Below, piece after piece: positions 1 through 8,978 of a stretch of DNA of 64,000 bases; position 1 is the stretch's first letter; each line of letters opens with the position of its first letter. The position numbers were made by a program, and so were the translations under genes. Under the pieces are notes generated by a model. That model ran no database searches and had not been told where the DNA came from. It saw only the letters and a list, made by a program, of their open reading frames with translations. Source of the DNA: Rufibacter roseus (GTDB lineage Bacteria > Bacteroidota > Bacteroidia > Cytophagales > Hymenobacteraceae); assembly GCF_001647285.1 (NCBI RefSeq), contig NZ_LRML01000002.1:310001-374000 (forward strand). The letters run 5' to 3'.

Positions 1-360
1 GCTTTAGTTGCCGGTTTAACGCGCCAACAGATCTACCAGCATGCGGCGGCGGCGGCAGCCAAATATGAGCAACTGCGCGGTCGTGTTACCAGTGCACCTG
101 ATGAAGTGCTGGCTAAGGCTGTCATATTGTATCCTAACCCAACTTCGGGCGGAGTAAGTATTACCCTTCCCACCGCCCTGCAGAAATCACCTCTTACTAT
201 TCAGTTGGTAGACAGTAAAGGAAAAACTGTACACACTACTTCGTTTTCTCAAGCGGAGGTTGCCAATCTGAACACTGCTCATTTACCAAACGGCCTGTAT
301 TTTGTCAGAATCAGCTCAAAGGATAAAGTAGTTGTGAAAAAGCTGTTAATTCAGCGGTAG
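1..360 (+). CDS. T9SS type A cargo protein, C-terminal fragment
   Basis: The reading frame is open from the first base of the window, so this is the 3' end of a longer gene. The last ~80 residues form a Por secretion system (type IX) type A sorting domain: LYPNPTSGG near the start, then beta-strand pairs, then LPNGLYFVRI and a short basic end (KKLLIQR). Such domains carry secreted proteins across the outer membrane and are then removed. The alanine-rich stretch before it gives no clue to the function of the missing body. The sorting-domain call is firm; the cargo's role is unknown. Confidence 0.85.
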   Translation, partial: ALVAGLTRQQIYQHAAAAAAKYEQLRGRVTSAPDEVLAKAVILYPNPTSGGVSITLPTALQKSPLTIQLVDSKGKTVHTTSFSQAEVANLNTAHLPNGLYFVRISSKDKVVVKKLLIQR

Positions 361-395
361 AGGAAGAGATATCAATATCTTTTAACATAATACGG

Positions 396-435
396 CTGTT
401 TTAGCCCTTTTTTTGCCAAAACAGCTCTAAAACAG
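396..435. repeat. 40-bp palindrome (Pal40), copy 1
   Basis: One copy of the window-wide palindrome whose consensus is CTGTTTTAGGCCTGTTTTTC plus its reverse complement. This copy has both outer arms (CTGTTTTAG / CTAAAACAG). Its right arm is also the left outer arm of the terminator that follows, so the two structures share bases. Confidence 0.75.
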
Positions 436-474
436 AAGAGGCAGCCAATTGGCTGCCTCTTCTGTTTTAGAGCT
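423..474. terminator. bidirectional terminator with 24-bp perfect arms
   Basis: Bases 423-446 and 451-474 are exact reverse complements around an AATT loop. The core stem is AAGAGGCAGCC/GGCTGCCTCTT; the outer part (AGCTCTAAAACAG) comes from the Pal40 arm. It lies between two genes that converge, the T9SS cargo gene and aconitase, so it can serve both. Confidence 0.85.
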
Positions 475-484
475 GAAATTCAGC

Positions 485-2761
485 TTATGCATTTTGCTGT
501 TGCAAACGAATCAAGTTAAGTGCAGATCCTGCTTTAAACCACTCAATCTGTCCTTGGTTATAGGTGTGGTTCGCTTCAAAGGTGTGGGTTGTACCATCTT
601 TGTGGGTAAGTTTCACCTGCAACGGAACACCAGGTGCGAAGCTGGTCAAACCGATCACATCTATCAAATCTGCTTCTTGTACCAGATCATAGTCTGCTTT
701 GTTGGCAAACGTAAGCGCCAGCATGCCTTGCTTTTTCAGGTTGGTTTCGTGAATACGGGCGAAAGATTTCACCAATACCACTTTCACCCCTAAATGACGA
801 GGCTCCATGGCCGCGTGCTCACGAGAAGATCCTTCTCCGTAGTTCTCATCACCGACAACTACGGTTCCGATTCCTGCAGCTTTATAAGTCCGGGCAACCT
901 GAGGAACCTCATCGTACCCTTCGCCTTGCATCAGGAAGTTCTTCACGCTGTTAGCTTCACCGTTAAATGCGTTGATGGCACCAATCAGCATGTTGTTGGA
1001 AATGTTATCTAAGTGACCACGGTATTTCAACCACGGACCGGCCATGGAAATATGGTCAGTAGTACACTTACCCTGTGCTTTGATCAACAGACGCAAACCA
1101 GTATAGTCTTGTCCGTTCCAAGGCTGGAATGGCTCTAACAACTGCAGACGGTCTGAAGTAGGGTCTACTACCACTTCCACTTTGCTGCTGTCTTCTGCTG
1201 GCGCAACATAACCGGCGTCTTCAGCGGCAAAACCTTTTTCTGGGTATTCAATACCGCGCGGCTCATCTAAACGAACAGCCTCACCGTTTTTGTTTATCAA
1301 CGTATCGGTTAACGGGTTAAACGTTAAGTCACCGGCAATGGCGAAGGCGGTCACTATCTCTGGAGAGGCCACAAACGCGTGGGTGTTAGGGTTACCGTCG
1401 TTCCGCTTGGCAAAGTTACGGTTGAACGAAGTGATGATGGAGTTTTTGCGTTTTGGGTCATCAGTATGACGTGCCCACTGGCCAATACAAGGTCCGCAGG
1501 CATTTGCCAGCACTACTCCACCAATCTCAGAGAATTTCTCCAAAATACCATCGCGTTCAGCAGTGTAACGCACTACTTCAGAACCTGGAGTAATAGTGTA
1601 TTCTGCCTTCACGGTGAGTCCTTTCTCTACCGCTTGCTGCGCCAGAGAGGCGGCACGGGTAAGGTCTTCATAGGAAGAGTTGGTGCAGGAACCGATCAAG
1701 CCTACTTCCAGCTCCTGTGGCCAGCCATGTTCACGAACGGCAGCGGCAAACTCAGAAATTGGCCAGGCAGCGTCTGGTGTAAACGGTCCGTTCACGTGCG
1801 GCTCCAAGGTGCTCAGGTCAATCTCGATCAATTGGTCATAGAAAGCGGCTGGGTCAGCATACACCTCATCATCGGCACGTAAGTGCTCGGCAACCTGGTC
1901 AGCTAGATCAGCAATTTCAGCACGCTCAGTGGCGTACAAATACTTGCTCATTTCTTGGTCATAGGCGAAAACAGAGGTAGTAGCCCCAATTTCAGCACCC
2001 ATGTTACAAATGGTGGCTTTACCAGTACAAGAGATAGTGTTAGCTCCTTCGCCGAAGTATTCAACAATGGCTCCGGTACCACCTTTCACGGTCAAAATAC
2101 CAGCCACTTTCAAGATTACGTCTTTGGGTGCTGTCCAACCACTCATTTTACCGGTCAGTTTCACGCCAATCACCTTAGGGAATTTCAGCTCCCAGGCCAT
2201 ACCGGCCATAACGTCCACGGCATCGGCACCGCCCACACCAATGGCGATCATACCAACTCCACCGGCGTTAGGCGTGTGAGAGTCGGTACCGATCATCATA
2301 CCACCCGGAAATGCATAATTCTCTTGCACCACGGTGTGAATGATACCAGCACCTGGCTTCCAGAACCCTATGCCGTATTTATTAGAAACAGAGGCCAGGA
2401 AATCATACACCTCTTTGTTTTCAGAATAAGCGTCGGCCAAATCTTGATCGGCACCCACACGGGCCTGAATTAAGTGGTCACAGTGTACGGAAGACGGAAC
2501 GGCTACTTTAGCTTTACCCGCCTGCATAAACTGCAACAAAGCCATTTGGGCGGTAGCATCTTGCATGGCTACGCGGTCTGGCGCGAAATCCACGTAAGAC
2601 TTACCACGCTCATAGGCCTCGGTTGCAGCACCGTTGTATAAGTGGGCGTATAGAATTTTCTCGGTTTGGGTTAAAGGTCGGCCTACTGCCTTACGTGCTG
2701 CGGCAATCCGGTCGCCCAGTTGCGCATACACTCCTTTGATCATGTCTACATCAAATGCCAT
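485..2761 (-). CDS. acn: aconitate hydratase
   Basis: Aconitase of 758 residues, interconverting citrate and isocitrate in the TCA cycle with a [4Fe-4S] cluster. Visible marks are [20 protein letters not shown] near residue 160, [10 protein letters not shown] (cluster Cys) near 358 and ACGPCIGQW (two more cluster Cys) near 422. The C-terminal swivel domain carries [15 protein letters not shown]. The length fits the mitochondrial-type/AcnA family used by Bacteroidota. It stands alone with its own promoter and a strong terminator; other TCA genes here are sdhCAB at 15.4-18.9 kb. Confidence 0.97.
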   Translation of the reverse strand: MAFDVDMIKGVYAQLGDRIAAARKAVGRPLTQTEKILYAHLYNGAATEAYERGKSYVDFAPDRVAMQDATAQMALLQFMQAGKAKVAVPSSVHCDHLIQARVGADQDLADAYSENKEVYDFLASVSNKYGIGFWKPGAGIIHTVVQENYAFPGGMMIGTDSHTPNAGGVGMIAIGVGGADAVDVMAGMAWELKFPKVIGVKLTGKMSGWTAPKDVILKVAGILTVKGGTGAIVEYFGEGANTISCTGKATICNMGAEIGATTSVFAYDQEMSKYLYATERAEIADLADQVAEHLRADDEVYADPAAFYDQLIEIDLSTLEPHVNGPFTPDAAWPISEFAAAVREHGWPQELEVGLIGSCTNSSYEDLTRAASLAQQAVEKGLTVKAEYTITPGSEVVRYTAERDGILEKFSEIGGVVLANACGPCIGQWARHTDDPKRKNSIITSFNRNFAKRNDGNPNTHAFVASPEIVTAFAIAGDLTFNPLTDTLINKNGEAVRLDEPRGIEYPEKGFAAEDAGYVAPAEDSSKVEVVVDPTSDRLQLLEPFQPWNGQDYTGLRLLIKAQGKCTTDHISMAGPWLKYRGHLDNISNNMLIGAINAFNGEANSVKNFLMQGEGYDEVPQVARTYKAAGIGTVVVGDENYGEGSSREHAAMEPRHLGVKVVLVKSFARIHETNLKKQGMLALTFANKADYDLVQEADLIDVIGLTSFAPGVPLQVKLTHKDGTTHTFEANHTYNQGQIEWFKAGSALNLIRLQQQNA

Positions 2762-2805
2762 AGATCTGCTTAGTATTATTTAAGTTCAGTTGCTTACGTC
2801 GCGCA

Positions 2806-2837
2806 CAAATGTCGCAAACAGAACACTTTTACACAAA
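2806..2837 (-). promoter_or_regulatory. candidate aconitase promoter
   Basis: Read leftward, GACATTTG (2813-2806) is one base from the Bacteroidota -7 motif TAnnTTTG, and TTTG at 2837-2834 sits 24 bases upstream, a fitting -33 element. The leader to the aconitase ATG would be about 45 bases. Confidence 0.45.
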
Positions 2838-2905
2838 CTTTAAATTGTGACTCTTCTATATAAAGGTTTTCTGGTATTGGTAAAGCAAAATAAACGTCCT
2901 TGCCT

Positions 2906-2913
2906 TACATTTG
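2906..2913 (+). promoter_or_regulatory. -7 promoter element of the TlpA-like gene
   Basis: TACATTTG matches TAnnTTTG exactly and ends only four bases before the ATG at 2918. Transcription would start at or just before the start codon, giving a nearly leaderless mRNA. A TTG start at 2900 would lie inside or upstream of this promoter and is therefore not used here. Confidence 0.5.
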
Positions 2914-2917
2914 TAAA

Positions 2918-4162
2918 ATGATGTATCGACACCTTTTCCAAAGATATTACCATTCATTCCTTTTACTTTTTGCTTTAGCGCTCACCTCCTGCTCCCAATC
3001 TTCTTCTCAGCTACCTTCTGGCTCATGGCGGGGCGTTATACAGGTAAATGACCAGCCCATGCCCTTCAATTTTGAAGTGTCTGAAAAAGATGGACTTCAG
3101 GTGGCTCATTTAATAAACGGAGATGAGCGAATTTTGATTAATGAAATTTCTGAAACCGGCGACAGTGTACGCCTGGAGATGCATATTTTTGACGCTTACC
3201 TCATTGCCAAAGTTGAGAAAGGCCATTTAAATGGGCGTTGGGTGCGCCAAGACCAAGCACAACCTTATAGTCTGCCTTTTACTGCCGAGCACGGTAAAAC
3301 CTACCGTTTTTCTCAGAACGCGGCAAAACCAGCCATGGAGGTAACAGGCAAGTGGGAAGTTCATTTCACCGCCGAGGATGGTACTACAAAACCAGCCATC
3401 GGCGAATTCAAACAAGAGGGCAATGCACTAACCGGTACCTTTCTGACTACCACCGGCGATTACCGCTACCTGCAGGGCCAGATAGATGGCAGCACCCTTC
3501 GCCTCTCAGTCTTTGACGGAGCCCACGCGTATCTGTTTACAGCCCAGGCACAGGCAGACAATTCCCTTGCCGGCGATTTCTACTATGGCCAAGACGGACA
3601 TGAGAGTTGGACGGCCAAACGCAATCCTGATTTCAAGCTCGCCTCAGCAGACTCGTTAACTTTTCTTAAGCCCGGTCATGAGCGTCTTTCCTTTACTTTT
3701 CCAAATTTGAAAGGCCAGCCTGTCTCTCTATCGGACCCTCAGTTCCAGAACAAAGTGGTAGTGGTGCAGATTTTCGGGTCATGGTGCCCCAACTGTATGG
3801 ATGAGACTAAGTTCTTAGCTTCTTGGTATGAAAAAAACAAAAGCCGTGGTATTGAGGTGGTAGGGCTTGGCTATGAAGTCAGCCCAGAGTTTGAGAAAGC
3901 CAAAACGCGCATAGAAAAAATGCGCGACCGTTTAGGCGTTTCGTACCCGTTATTAGTGGCCGGTACCAAAGACAAAGAAAAAGTGGCGGAGTCATTGCCA
4001 GCCCTGAACCATGTACTCTCTTTCCCTACCACCATTTTCATAGACAAACAAGGCAAAGTACGTAAAATACATACTGGCTTCTCTGGCCCTGGCACTGGCA
4101 AATACTATGAGGATTTTGTGCAGGAGTTCAATAAGACCATTGACCAACTGGTGGCGGAATAA
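2918..4162 (+). CDS. TlpA-family thioredoxin-like lipoprotein
   Basis: Predicted envelope thiol-disulfide protein of about 414 residues. The N-terminus is a lipoprotein signal (hydrophobic stretch then LTSC), so it should be anchored in the periplasm. Residues ~30-230 are beta-rich with no family I can name. The C-terminal third is a TlpA/AhpC-TSA-like domain with FGSWCPNCMDE, where WCPNC is the redox CxxC, followed later by the cis-Pro region FPTTIFID. Two ATGs (2918, 2921) are possible starts; both keep the signal. Likely a reductase for oxidised cysteines or cytochrome c maturation, but the substrate cannot be read from the sequence. Confidence 0.85.
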   Translation: MMYRHLFQRYYHSFLLLFALALTSCSQSSSQLPSGSWRGVIQVNDQPMPFNFEVSEKDGLQVAHLINGDERILINEISETGDSVRLEMHIFDAYLIAKVEKGHLNGRWVRQDQAQPYSLPFTAEHGKTYRFSQNAAKPAMEVTGKWEVHFTAEDGTTKPAIGEFKQEGNALTGTFLTTTGDYRYLQGQIDGSTLRLSVFDGAHAYLFTAQAQADNSLAGDFYYGQDGHESWTAKRNPDFKLASADSLTFLKPGHERLSFTFPNLKGQPVSLSDPQFQNKVVVVQIFGSWCPNCMDETKFLASWYEKNKSRGIEVVGLGYEVSPEFEKAKTRIEKMRDRLGVSYPLLVAGTKDKEKVAESLPALNHVLSFPTTIFIDKQGKVRKIHTGFSGPGTGKYYEDFVQEFNKTIDQLVAE

Positions 4163-4183
4163 TGATTACTCCATCAGCCTTTT

Positions 4184-4223
4184 GTGTTTTTGGCTTTGTT
4201 TTAAGAAAACAGCTAAAAAACAG
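4184..4223. repeat. Pal40 copy 2
   Basis: GTGTTTTTGGCTTTGTTTTA followed by AGAAAACAGCTAAAAAACAG. It lies between the convergent TlpA-like gene and the broken DinB-family gene, starting 21 bases after the TlpA stop. Confidence 0.65.
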
Positions 4224-4233
4224 AAACAAAAAA

Positions 4234-4800
4234 CTAAAGCATGGCTTTACTTGCAACTGAGCGTTGTAGACGCAACACTTCTTTTGACTGCTCCAAATGC
4301 CTTTGTTCATGCGCTATGAGAATATTAAAAGCAGTGGCCAGCCGGTAGACAATCCAGCGGTTGGCTGGTGAGGAAATAACGGTGTCTTTGGCTACTAAAT
4401 CTGTGCTAGAAACAATAAGCTGTTTCAGATGAGTTTGGTGCTGTACAAACCTCTCTACCACGTCTCCTGGTATATCGCTAACAGTAGGCTCCCATACAGG
4501 AAAAGTTTTGGTCTTTTTCCTGTTTTCGGGCTGAACGGCATTAAGTAACATCTTCCCAAAAAGATTGACAAGCACATTTAACTTACCAGTAAACGGCACT
4601 TTGAAAGACCCCTCCCTCACTTGCTGAATGATTGGAAAATAGCTTTGGTTCAGCACCATCAGGTGATCTAAGTTCTGGGCAATACTCTATGCTTCATCGC
4701 CAGGTTTCCAGTTTAGCTCCTCCTGTGAAAGACCAGAAAAGACTGATTGGAATTCATGGGTTAGTCTATCAATTTCCTGAGGCCATTTTTCTTTTTGCAT
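4234..4800 (-). pseudogene. DinB-family protein gene with one in-frame amber codon
   Basis: Reading from the ATG at 4800 gives a DinB-like four-helix protein of 188 codons, interrupted once by TAG at 4689-4687 (codon 38). The residues on both sides fit the family without a break: LNWKPGDEA, then stop, then SIAQNLDHL. In DinB relatives this place is normally Trp (K-W-S-I-A-x-x-x-x-H-L), and TGG to TAG is a single base change. The rest is intact, including the metal-site-like HEQRHLEQ near the C-terminus. A shorter product could start at the ATG at 4659, but it would lack helix 1. A sequencing error or amber suppression cannot be excluded. Confidence 0.8.
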
Positions 4801-5039
4801 GTTGCATGTGTTTAGTACCTACAGTAGTTTATTCTAGCCTGGTCATATTGGATATCCATTACAAGCTTATTGCATGGCAAAGGCCTTGACTAACACGGAT
4901 GAATGGTTCAGAACCGCCATTAAGTATACAAGAGCCAGACACTCTTCCTTCTGTTAGCAACACAGCTGAAGAAACAGTATCATGGCTTCTTGAAGATTAT
5001 AAATGTCTAGAGGAGTAGATTTGTAGCTAAACCAAGCTA

Positions 5040-6326
5040 TTATCTGTTTGCTACCTTACTTAGTACTTTTTTGAATTTAGCCACCACTCTCGTAGCTAAA
5101 CCTGGAACTTCATCATGGTGGTTGAGCATATTAGAGAGATTCTCAAATTTCACGAATTTCGAGAAGCCGCTGGTACCCCTGAACTGGATGCGTCCGTTAA
5201 CATGGGTGGTATTGAAACCCCAGTCAAACTTTGTACAGTACTGAAGCACATCACTGGATACTTCAATGTCAGCGGGTGTCTGGTTTTCTTTTTCCTGCAA
5301 ACCCTTCCAGGAAAGGCTCACAGTACGGTCATGGTCTGTTAGATATATGTTCAACTCACCAGCCTTTTTTAGCCTGTTGAATAATTTAGGATTAGCAGAG
5401 AACTTGCTGGTAAATTTCTCTCCAGTGGCAAGCAACTCGTTTAAAGCAACCGTATTGGTTTTGCAAAGCTTGGGGCTGTTCCTTACAACTTCATAATGTT
5501 GGTTCCACGCAGCTATTGACCTTTCTGAATTAGTATAAGCTTGGCTAGGGTCCCAGCTTTCGTTCATGTATAAAACTACCGGCTCTACTGTACCCTTGCT
5601 TTTATAGTAATCATATACGTTACCCACCTTATTTATCTCATCGTTCATGTAGTAGTTCTCTTCATGGCAGAAATAAATAAAACTGGCCATTGGCAGCAGA
5701 TACTTGGGCTTGAACTGGGTTATCTGTGTATCTATCTGCTTAAACTTTTTCTCCACGGCCTGTTTCCTTTTATGCGGCTCATTCTTATTGCCTTCATACT
5801 GCCCATAAGAGAATTGGGTGAGTAATACTGAAATATCACCGGTTAGATCATGCACGCTTTTAGCCTCTGCCCTGGTGTCAATGACACAGTCATTTGTATT
5901 GAGAACGGTTATGTCTTTGTGCTTCACGCATAGCCATGAATCATGGTCAAACGGATTGCACAAAATCTTAAAATCTTTCCCCAGCTCATACCATTTGTCT
6001 TTTTTAAGCTCGATGATTTCCTTAAAATTCAACTTTTTCAGAAAGCCAATTACCTTCTTATCTGTTGTCTCCTGAAAAAGAATTGTAATATTCTTCCGGT
6101 ACTTTTCATCAATATTCTTGATGTTGGGAGGATAGAAATGATCTGGATGCTCGTGCGAAAACCATATGTAATTTATCTTCTCAAAGTCATCAAACGTGAA
6201 TTTTGACTCAGCAATCAAATTCCACCCATCATGGAAAACAGGGTCTTTCAGCCAAGGGTCACAAATCATGTGAATATCTTCATGGTGAAAGATTACAGAG
6301 GCATGATTCACAAATTCTATTTTCAT
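5040..6326 (-). CDS. metallo-beta-lactamase-fold hydrolase, AT-rich gene
   Basis: Protein of 428 residues. The N-terminal ~230 residues are a metallo-beta-lactamase fold of the UlaG-like type: NHASVIF, DPWL, then WFSHEHPDHF, the HxHxDH metal site, near residue 57. Further possible metal ligands follow at NPFDHDSW. The C-terminal ~190 residues are not recognised; a similar layout occurs in CMP-sialic-acid hydroxylase-like MBL proteins, but the Rieske part is not visible. The gene is clearly richer in A+T than its neighbours and stands alone, which suggests acquisition from elsewhere. The substrate is unknown. Confidence 0.75.
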   Translation of the reverse strand: MKIEFVNHASVIFHHEDIHMICDPWLKDPVFHDGWNLIAESKFTFDDFEKINYIWFSHEHPDHFYPPNIKNIDEKYRKNITILFQETTDKKVIGFLKKLNFKEIIELKKDKWYELGKDFKILCNPFDHDSWLCVKHKDITVLNTNDCVIDTRAEAKSVHDLTGDISVLLTQFSYGQYEGNKNEPHKRKQAVEKKFKQIDTQITQFKPKYLLPMASFIYFCHEENYYMNDEINKVGNVYDYYKSKGTVEPVVLYMNESWDPSQAYTNSERSIAAWNQHYEVVRNSPKLCKTNTVALNELLATGEKFTSKFSANPKLFNRLKKAGELNIYLTDHDRTVSLSWKGLQEKENQTPADIEVSSDVLQYCTKFDWGFNTTHVNGRIQFRGTSGFSKFVKFENLSNMLNHHDEVPGLATRVVAKFKKVLSKVANR

Positions 6327-6554
6327 GTTGCGGAGTAGTAGTTGATACAGAGTAATTCATTGAAGGGTAAAGCGCCAAGCTTTCTAGTAAACTATATAAA
6401 GGCAAAGGCATAAACCGAGTATGAAGATAGACACACTTCCCCCAATTTACAACAGGAACTGTACAGTTGACCTTCTACAATATAATTTTAAAGGAATTAA
6501 TGGAAGGCCTATGCTGGCTGAGCACGGAAAGATTTTAAAGCTTTCAATGATGCT

Positions 6555-7544
6555 TTACTTCTCCCGCTCAATGGTATAGCGGAGCAACTGCTCTAGAGAA
6601 TCTCGGGAAGGAGATTGGGGGAAAGTGTGCAGCAACTGAAGAGCCTCAGCGTGCAGGGCGTTCATTTTCTGGATGGAATATTCTAACCCACCCGATTGCT
6701 TCACGAAATCAATAACGGCGTTGATACGGTCTGTTTTGCCGTTGTTGTTCTTTACGTTGTAGATGACACGGCGCTTGGTGAGCCAGTCGGCTTGTTGCAA
6801 AGCATAGATTAACGGCAGGGTCATCTTCTTCTCTTTGATGTCAATGCCCACCGGTTTTCCTATTTCGGCGGTGCCGTAGTCAAACAAATCGTCTTTAATC
6901 TGAAAGGCTAAACCTACTTTCTCGCCAAACAGGCGGGCTCGCTCCACGGTCTCCGCATCTGCCCCCACCGATGATACACCTACGGCGCAGCAGGAGGCTA
7001 TCAAAGAAGCGGTCTTCTGACGGATGATGTCAAAATATACATCTTCTGTGATGTCCAGTCGGCGGGCTTTCTCCATTTGCAGCAGCTCACCCTCGCTCAT
7101 TTCGCGCACGGCGTTGCTCACAATTTTCAGGAGCCCGAAATCATCATGGTTCAAAGAGAGCAACAATCCTTTTGAGAGCAGGTAATCGCCCACCAGCACG
7201 GCAATCTTGTTTTTCCAGAGAGCATTGACTGAGAAGAAACCGCGGCGGTAATTGGCTTCGTCCACCACGTCATCATGCACCAAGGTAGCGGTGTGCAGCA
7301 GTTCAATAAGGGCAGCGCCGCGGTAGGTGGCATCTTCAATTTGTTCCTGAATGAGCTTGGCCATAAAGAAAACGAACATAGGGCGCATTTGCTTTCCCTT
7401 CCGTTTCACAATATAGCCCATGATCTTGTCCAGCAGCAACACGTTTGATTGCATAGACTGCCGAAACTTCTTTTCGAAGGCCTGCATCTCCGCCGCAATC
7501 GGGGCTTGTATCTGGTCTAATGGGCTGCTCATTTCGGTTTGCAA
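6555..7544 (-). CDS. trans-polyprenyl diphosphate synthase
   Basis: Enzyme of ~329 residues that extends allylic diphosphates with IPP; in this phylum the long-chain product normally serves the menaquinone side chain. Both Asp-rich motifs are present: LVHDDVVDEA (first DDxxD, followed by RRG) near residue 95 and QIKDDLFDY (second DDxxD) near 217. KTASL and GKPVGIDIKEKKMTLPL also fit. Length agrees with the IspB/HepT family. A second ATG four codons downstream is an equally possible start. It is divergent from the alpha/beta hydrolase gene. The chain length of the product cannot be read off. Confidence 0.93.
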   Translation of the reverse strand: MQTEMSSPLDQIQAPIAAEMQAFEKKFRQSMQSNVLLLDKIMGYIVKRKGKQMRPMFVFFMAKLIQEQIEDATYRGAALIELLHTATLVHDDVVDEANYRRGFFSVNALWKNKIAVLVGDYLLSKGLLLSLNHDDFGLLKIVSNAVREMSEGELLQMEKARRLDITEDVYFDIIRQKTASLIASCCAVGVSSVGADAETVERARLFGEKVGLAFQIKDDLFDYGTAEIGKPVGIDIKEKKMTLPLIYALQQADWLTKRRVIYNVKNNNGKTDRINAVIDFVKQSGGLEYSIQKMNALHAEALQLLHTFPQSPSRDSLEQLLRYTIEREK

Positions 7545-7638
7545 TATTACAAGCCTGCGCCCTGTAAAACAAACCGCCGGTTTGGTTTTACCGTTAATCA
7601 GGCGTTACTTCGCTTCTTTTCCATACTTTCTTCTGCTT

Positions 7639-8499
7639 ATGCTGCAACGCGCCGATTTTCTCCTCTCCTCGCCCCATGGCCGTGACTTCGCTGTTGATGC
7701 CCGTTGGCTGCAAGACGGCAACGCAAAACCGGTGGTGGTGTTTGTGCATGGCTTCAAAGGTTTTAAAGATTGGGGACATTTTGATCTGCTCGCTGACTTT
7801 TTTGCCCAACACGGTTTTGTGTTTCTCAAGCTCAACCTGTCGCACAATGGTGTAGAGCCCGACGGCAAAGACCTCTCTAACATGGAGGCTTTCGGCAACA
7901 ACAACTTTTGTATTGAGCTGGATGATGTAAAAACCCTGCTGGATTATGTACAGGCAGGCCCAAAGGAGATTCAGGCGGAGGAAATGGAGGTCAACTACCT
8001 GTTCCTGGTCGGGCACAGCCGCGGCGGCGGATTGGTCTTACTAAAAGCAGCCGAAGACGAACGGGTGAGCGGTGTAGCCACTTGGTCTGCTATCAGTGAT
8101 ATAGACCAGCGGTGGTCTACGGAGTTTATGGAAAAGTGGAAGCGCGACGGGGTGCAGTACGTGCTGAATGGCCGCACCGGCCGGCAAATGCCGCTGTATT
8201 ACCAGTTGGTAGAGAATTGCCAAGCTAACAAAAAGCGATTGGACATTGCCAAAGCCACCGAGAGGCTACAGGTTCCGGTACTAATTATTCATGGTGAGCG
8301 AGACGAAACCGTTCCTGTTCAAATGGCTCATGACCTGCACGCCTGCAACCCGTATGCGGAACTGTACCTCATTCCGGAGGCAAACCACTCCTTCGGCGGA
8401 AGCCATCCTTTTACCGGAACAGCGCTTCCTGCCGCCGCCAGAGAAGCTGCCCAAAAGACCAATACATTTTTCCAGAACGCTGTAGAGCACCACTCATGA
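7639..8499 (+). CDS. alpha/beta hydrolase
   Basis: Cytoplasmic serine hydrolase of 286 residues. HGFKGFKDW is the oxyanion-hole strand, VGHSRGGG holds the nucleophile Ser, GERDETVP carries the acid and EANHSFGG the catalytic His. The start is placed at the ATG at 7639: sequence upstream in frame overlaps the divergent prenyl synthase gene and has no family features. Its stop overlaps the folK start by four bases (ATGA), so the two are translated from one message. Relatives are annotated as esterases or dienelactone-hydrolase-like; no substrate can be assigned. Confidence 0.88.
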   Translation: MLQRADFLLSSPHGRDFAVDARWLQDGNAKPVVVFVHGFKGFKDWGHFDLLADFFAQHGFVFLKLNLSHNGVEPDGKDLSNMEAFGNNNFCIELDDVKTLLDYVQAGPKEIQAEEMEVNYLFLVGHSRGGGLVLLKAAEDERVSGVATWSAISDIDQRWSTEFMEKWKRDGVQYVLNGRTGRQMPLYYQLVENCQANKKRLDIAKATERLQVPVLIIHGERDETVPVQMAHDLHACNPYAELYLIPEANHSFGGSHPFTGTALPAAAREAAQKTNTFFQNAVEHHS

Positions 8500-8978
8500 A
8501 ACCACTTTTCTTGCTATTAGGCAGCAACCTGGGTGATAGAGAAGCCTATTTGCGCCAAGCAGAAATGCGTTTATCGGGTGTTTTCGGAAAAATAGCCCAA
8601 AAATCGAAGCTCTACGAAACGGCTGCCTGGGGTGTCACGGATCAACCTCCTTTTCTAAACCAAGTGCTGGCGTTTTCCACAAATATTCCTCCGCTGGAGG
8701 CATTGAAGCACACCCAGCAAATTGAGCTAGACCTGGGCCGTATCCGGAAAGAACGCTGGGGCGCCAGAGTGTTGGATATAGATTTGTTGTTCTACGGAGA
8801 TGAAACATTAATTCTGCCCGAGCTGATTCTCCCCCACCCTCAACTACACCTGCGTCGGTTCACGCTGATGCCTCTGGCTGAAATTGCGCCAGACTATGAG
8901 CACCCTGTGCTGCACAAAACGGTAGCAGAGCTGCTTCAAGATTGTCCGGATGAGCTGGAAGTGAAGGCTCTTAATTAA
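8496..8978 (+). CDS. folK: 6-hydroxymethyl-dihydropterin pyrophosphokinase
   Basis: HPPK, 160 residues, transferring pyrophosphate from ATP to hydroxymethyl-dihydropterin in folate synthesis. Diagnostic segments are LLGSNLGDRE at the start, KLYETAAWG, FLNQVL, RKERWGARVLDIDLLFYG (ATP/Mg site) and LPHPQLHLRRF. It overlaps the preceding hydrolase gene by four bases. A Pal40-like stretch falls inside it, but the residues there (GVFGKIAQKSKLYET) fit the family, so it may be chance. Confidence 0.96.
   Translation: MKPLFLLLGSNLGDREAYLRQAEMRLSGVFGKIAQKSKLYETAAWGVTDQPPFLNQVLAFSTNIPPLEALKHTQQIELDLGRIRKERWGARVLDIDLLFYGDETLILPELILPHPQLHLRRFTLMPLAEIAPDYEHPVLHKTVAELLQDCPDELEVKALN
8567..8606. repeat. possible Pal40 copy inside folK
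   Basis: GCGTTTATCGGGTGTTTTCG followed by GAAAAATAGCCCAAAAATCG keeps the Pal40 length and the right arm. The encoded residues match ordinary FolK sequence, so this may be a chance match rather than an insertion. Confidence 0.35.

Noticed and set aside
3295-3335. Pal40-like sequence inside the TlpA-like gene
   Set aside because: Only the TTTTTC centre and a partial right arm match; the left arm is absent.
4632-4889. Rightward 85-codon frame over the DinB region
   Set aside because: It is antisense to the DinB-family pseudogene, whose residues fit a known family; the rightward frame does not.
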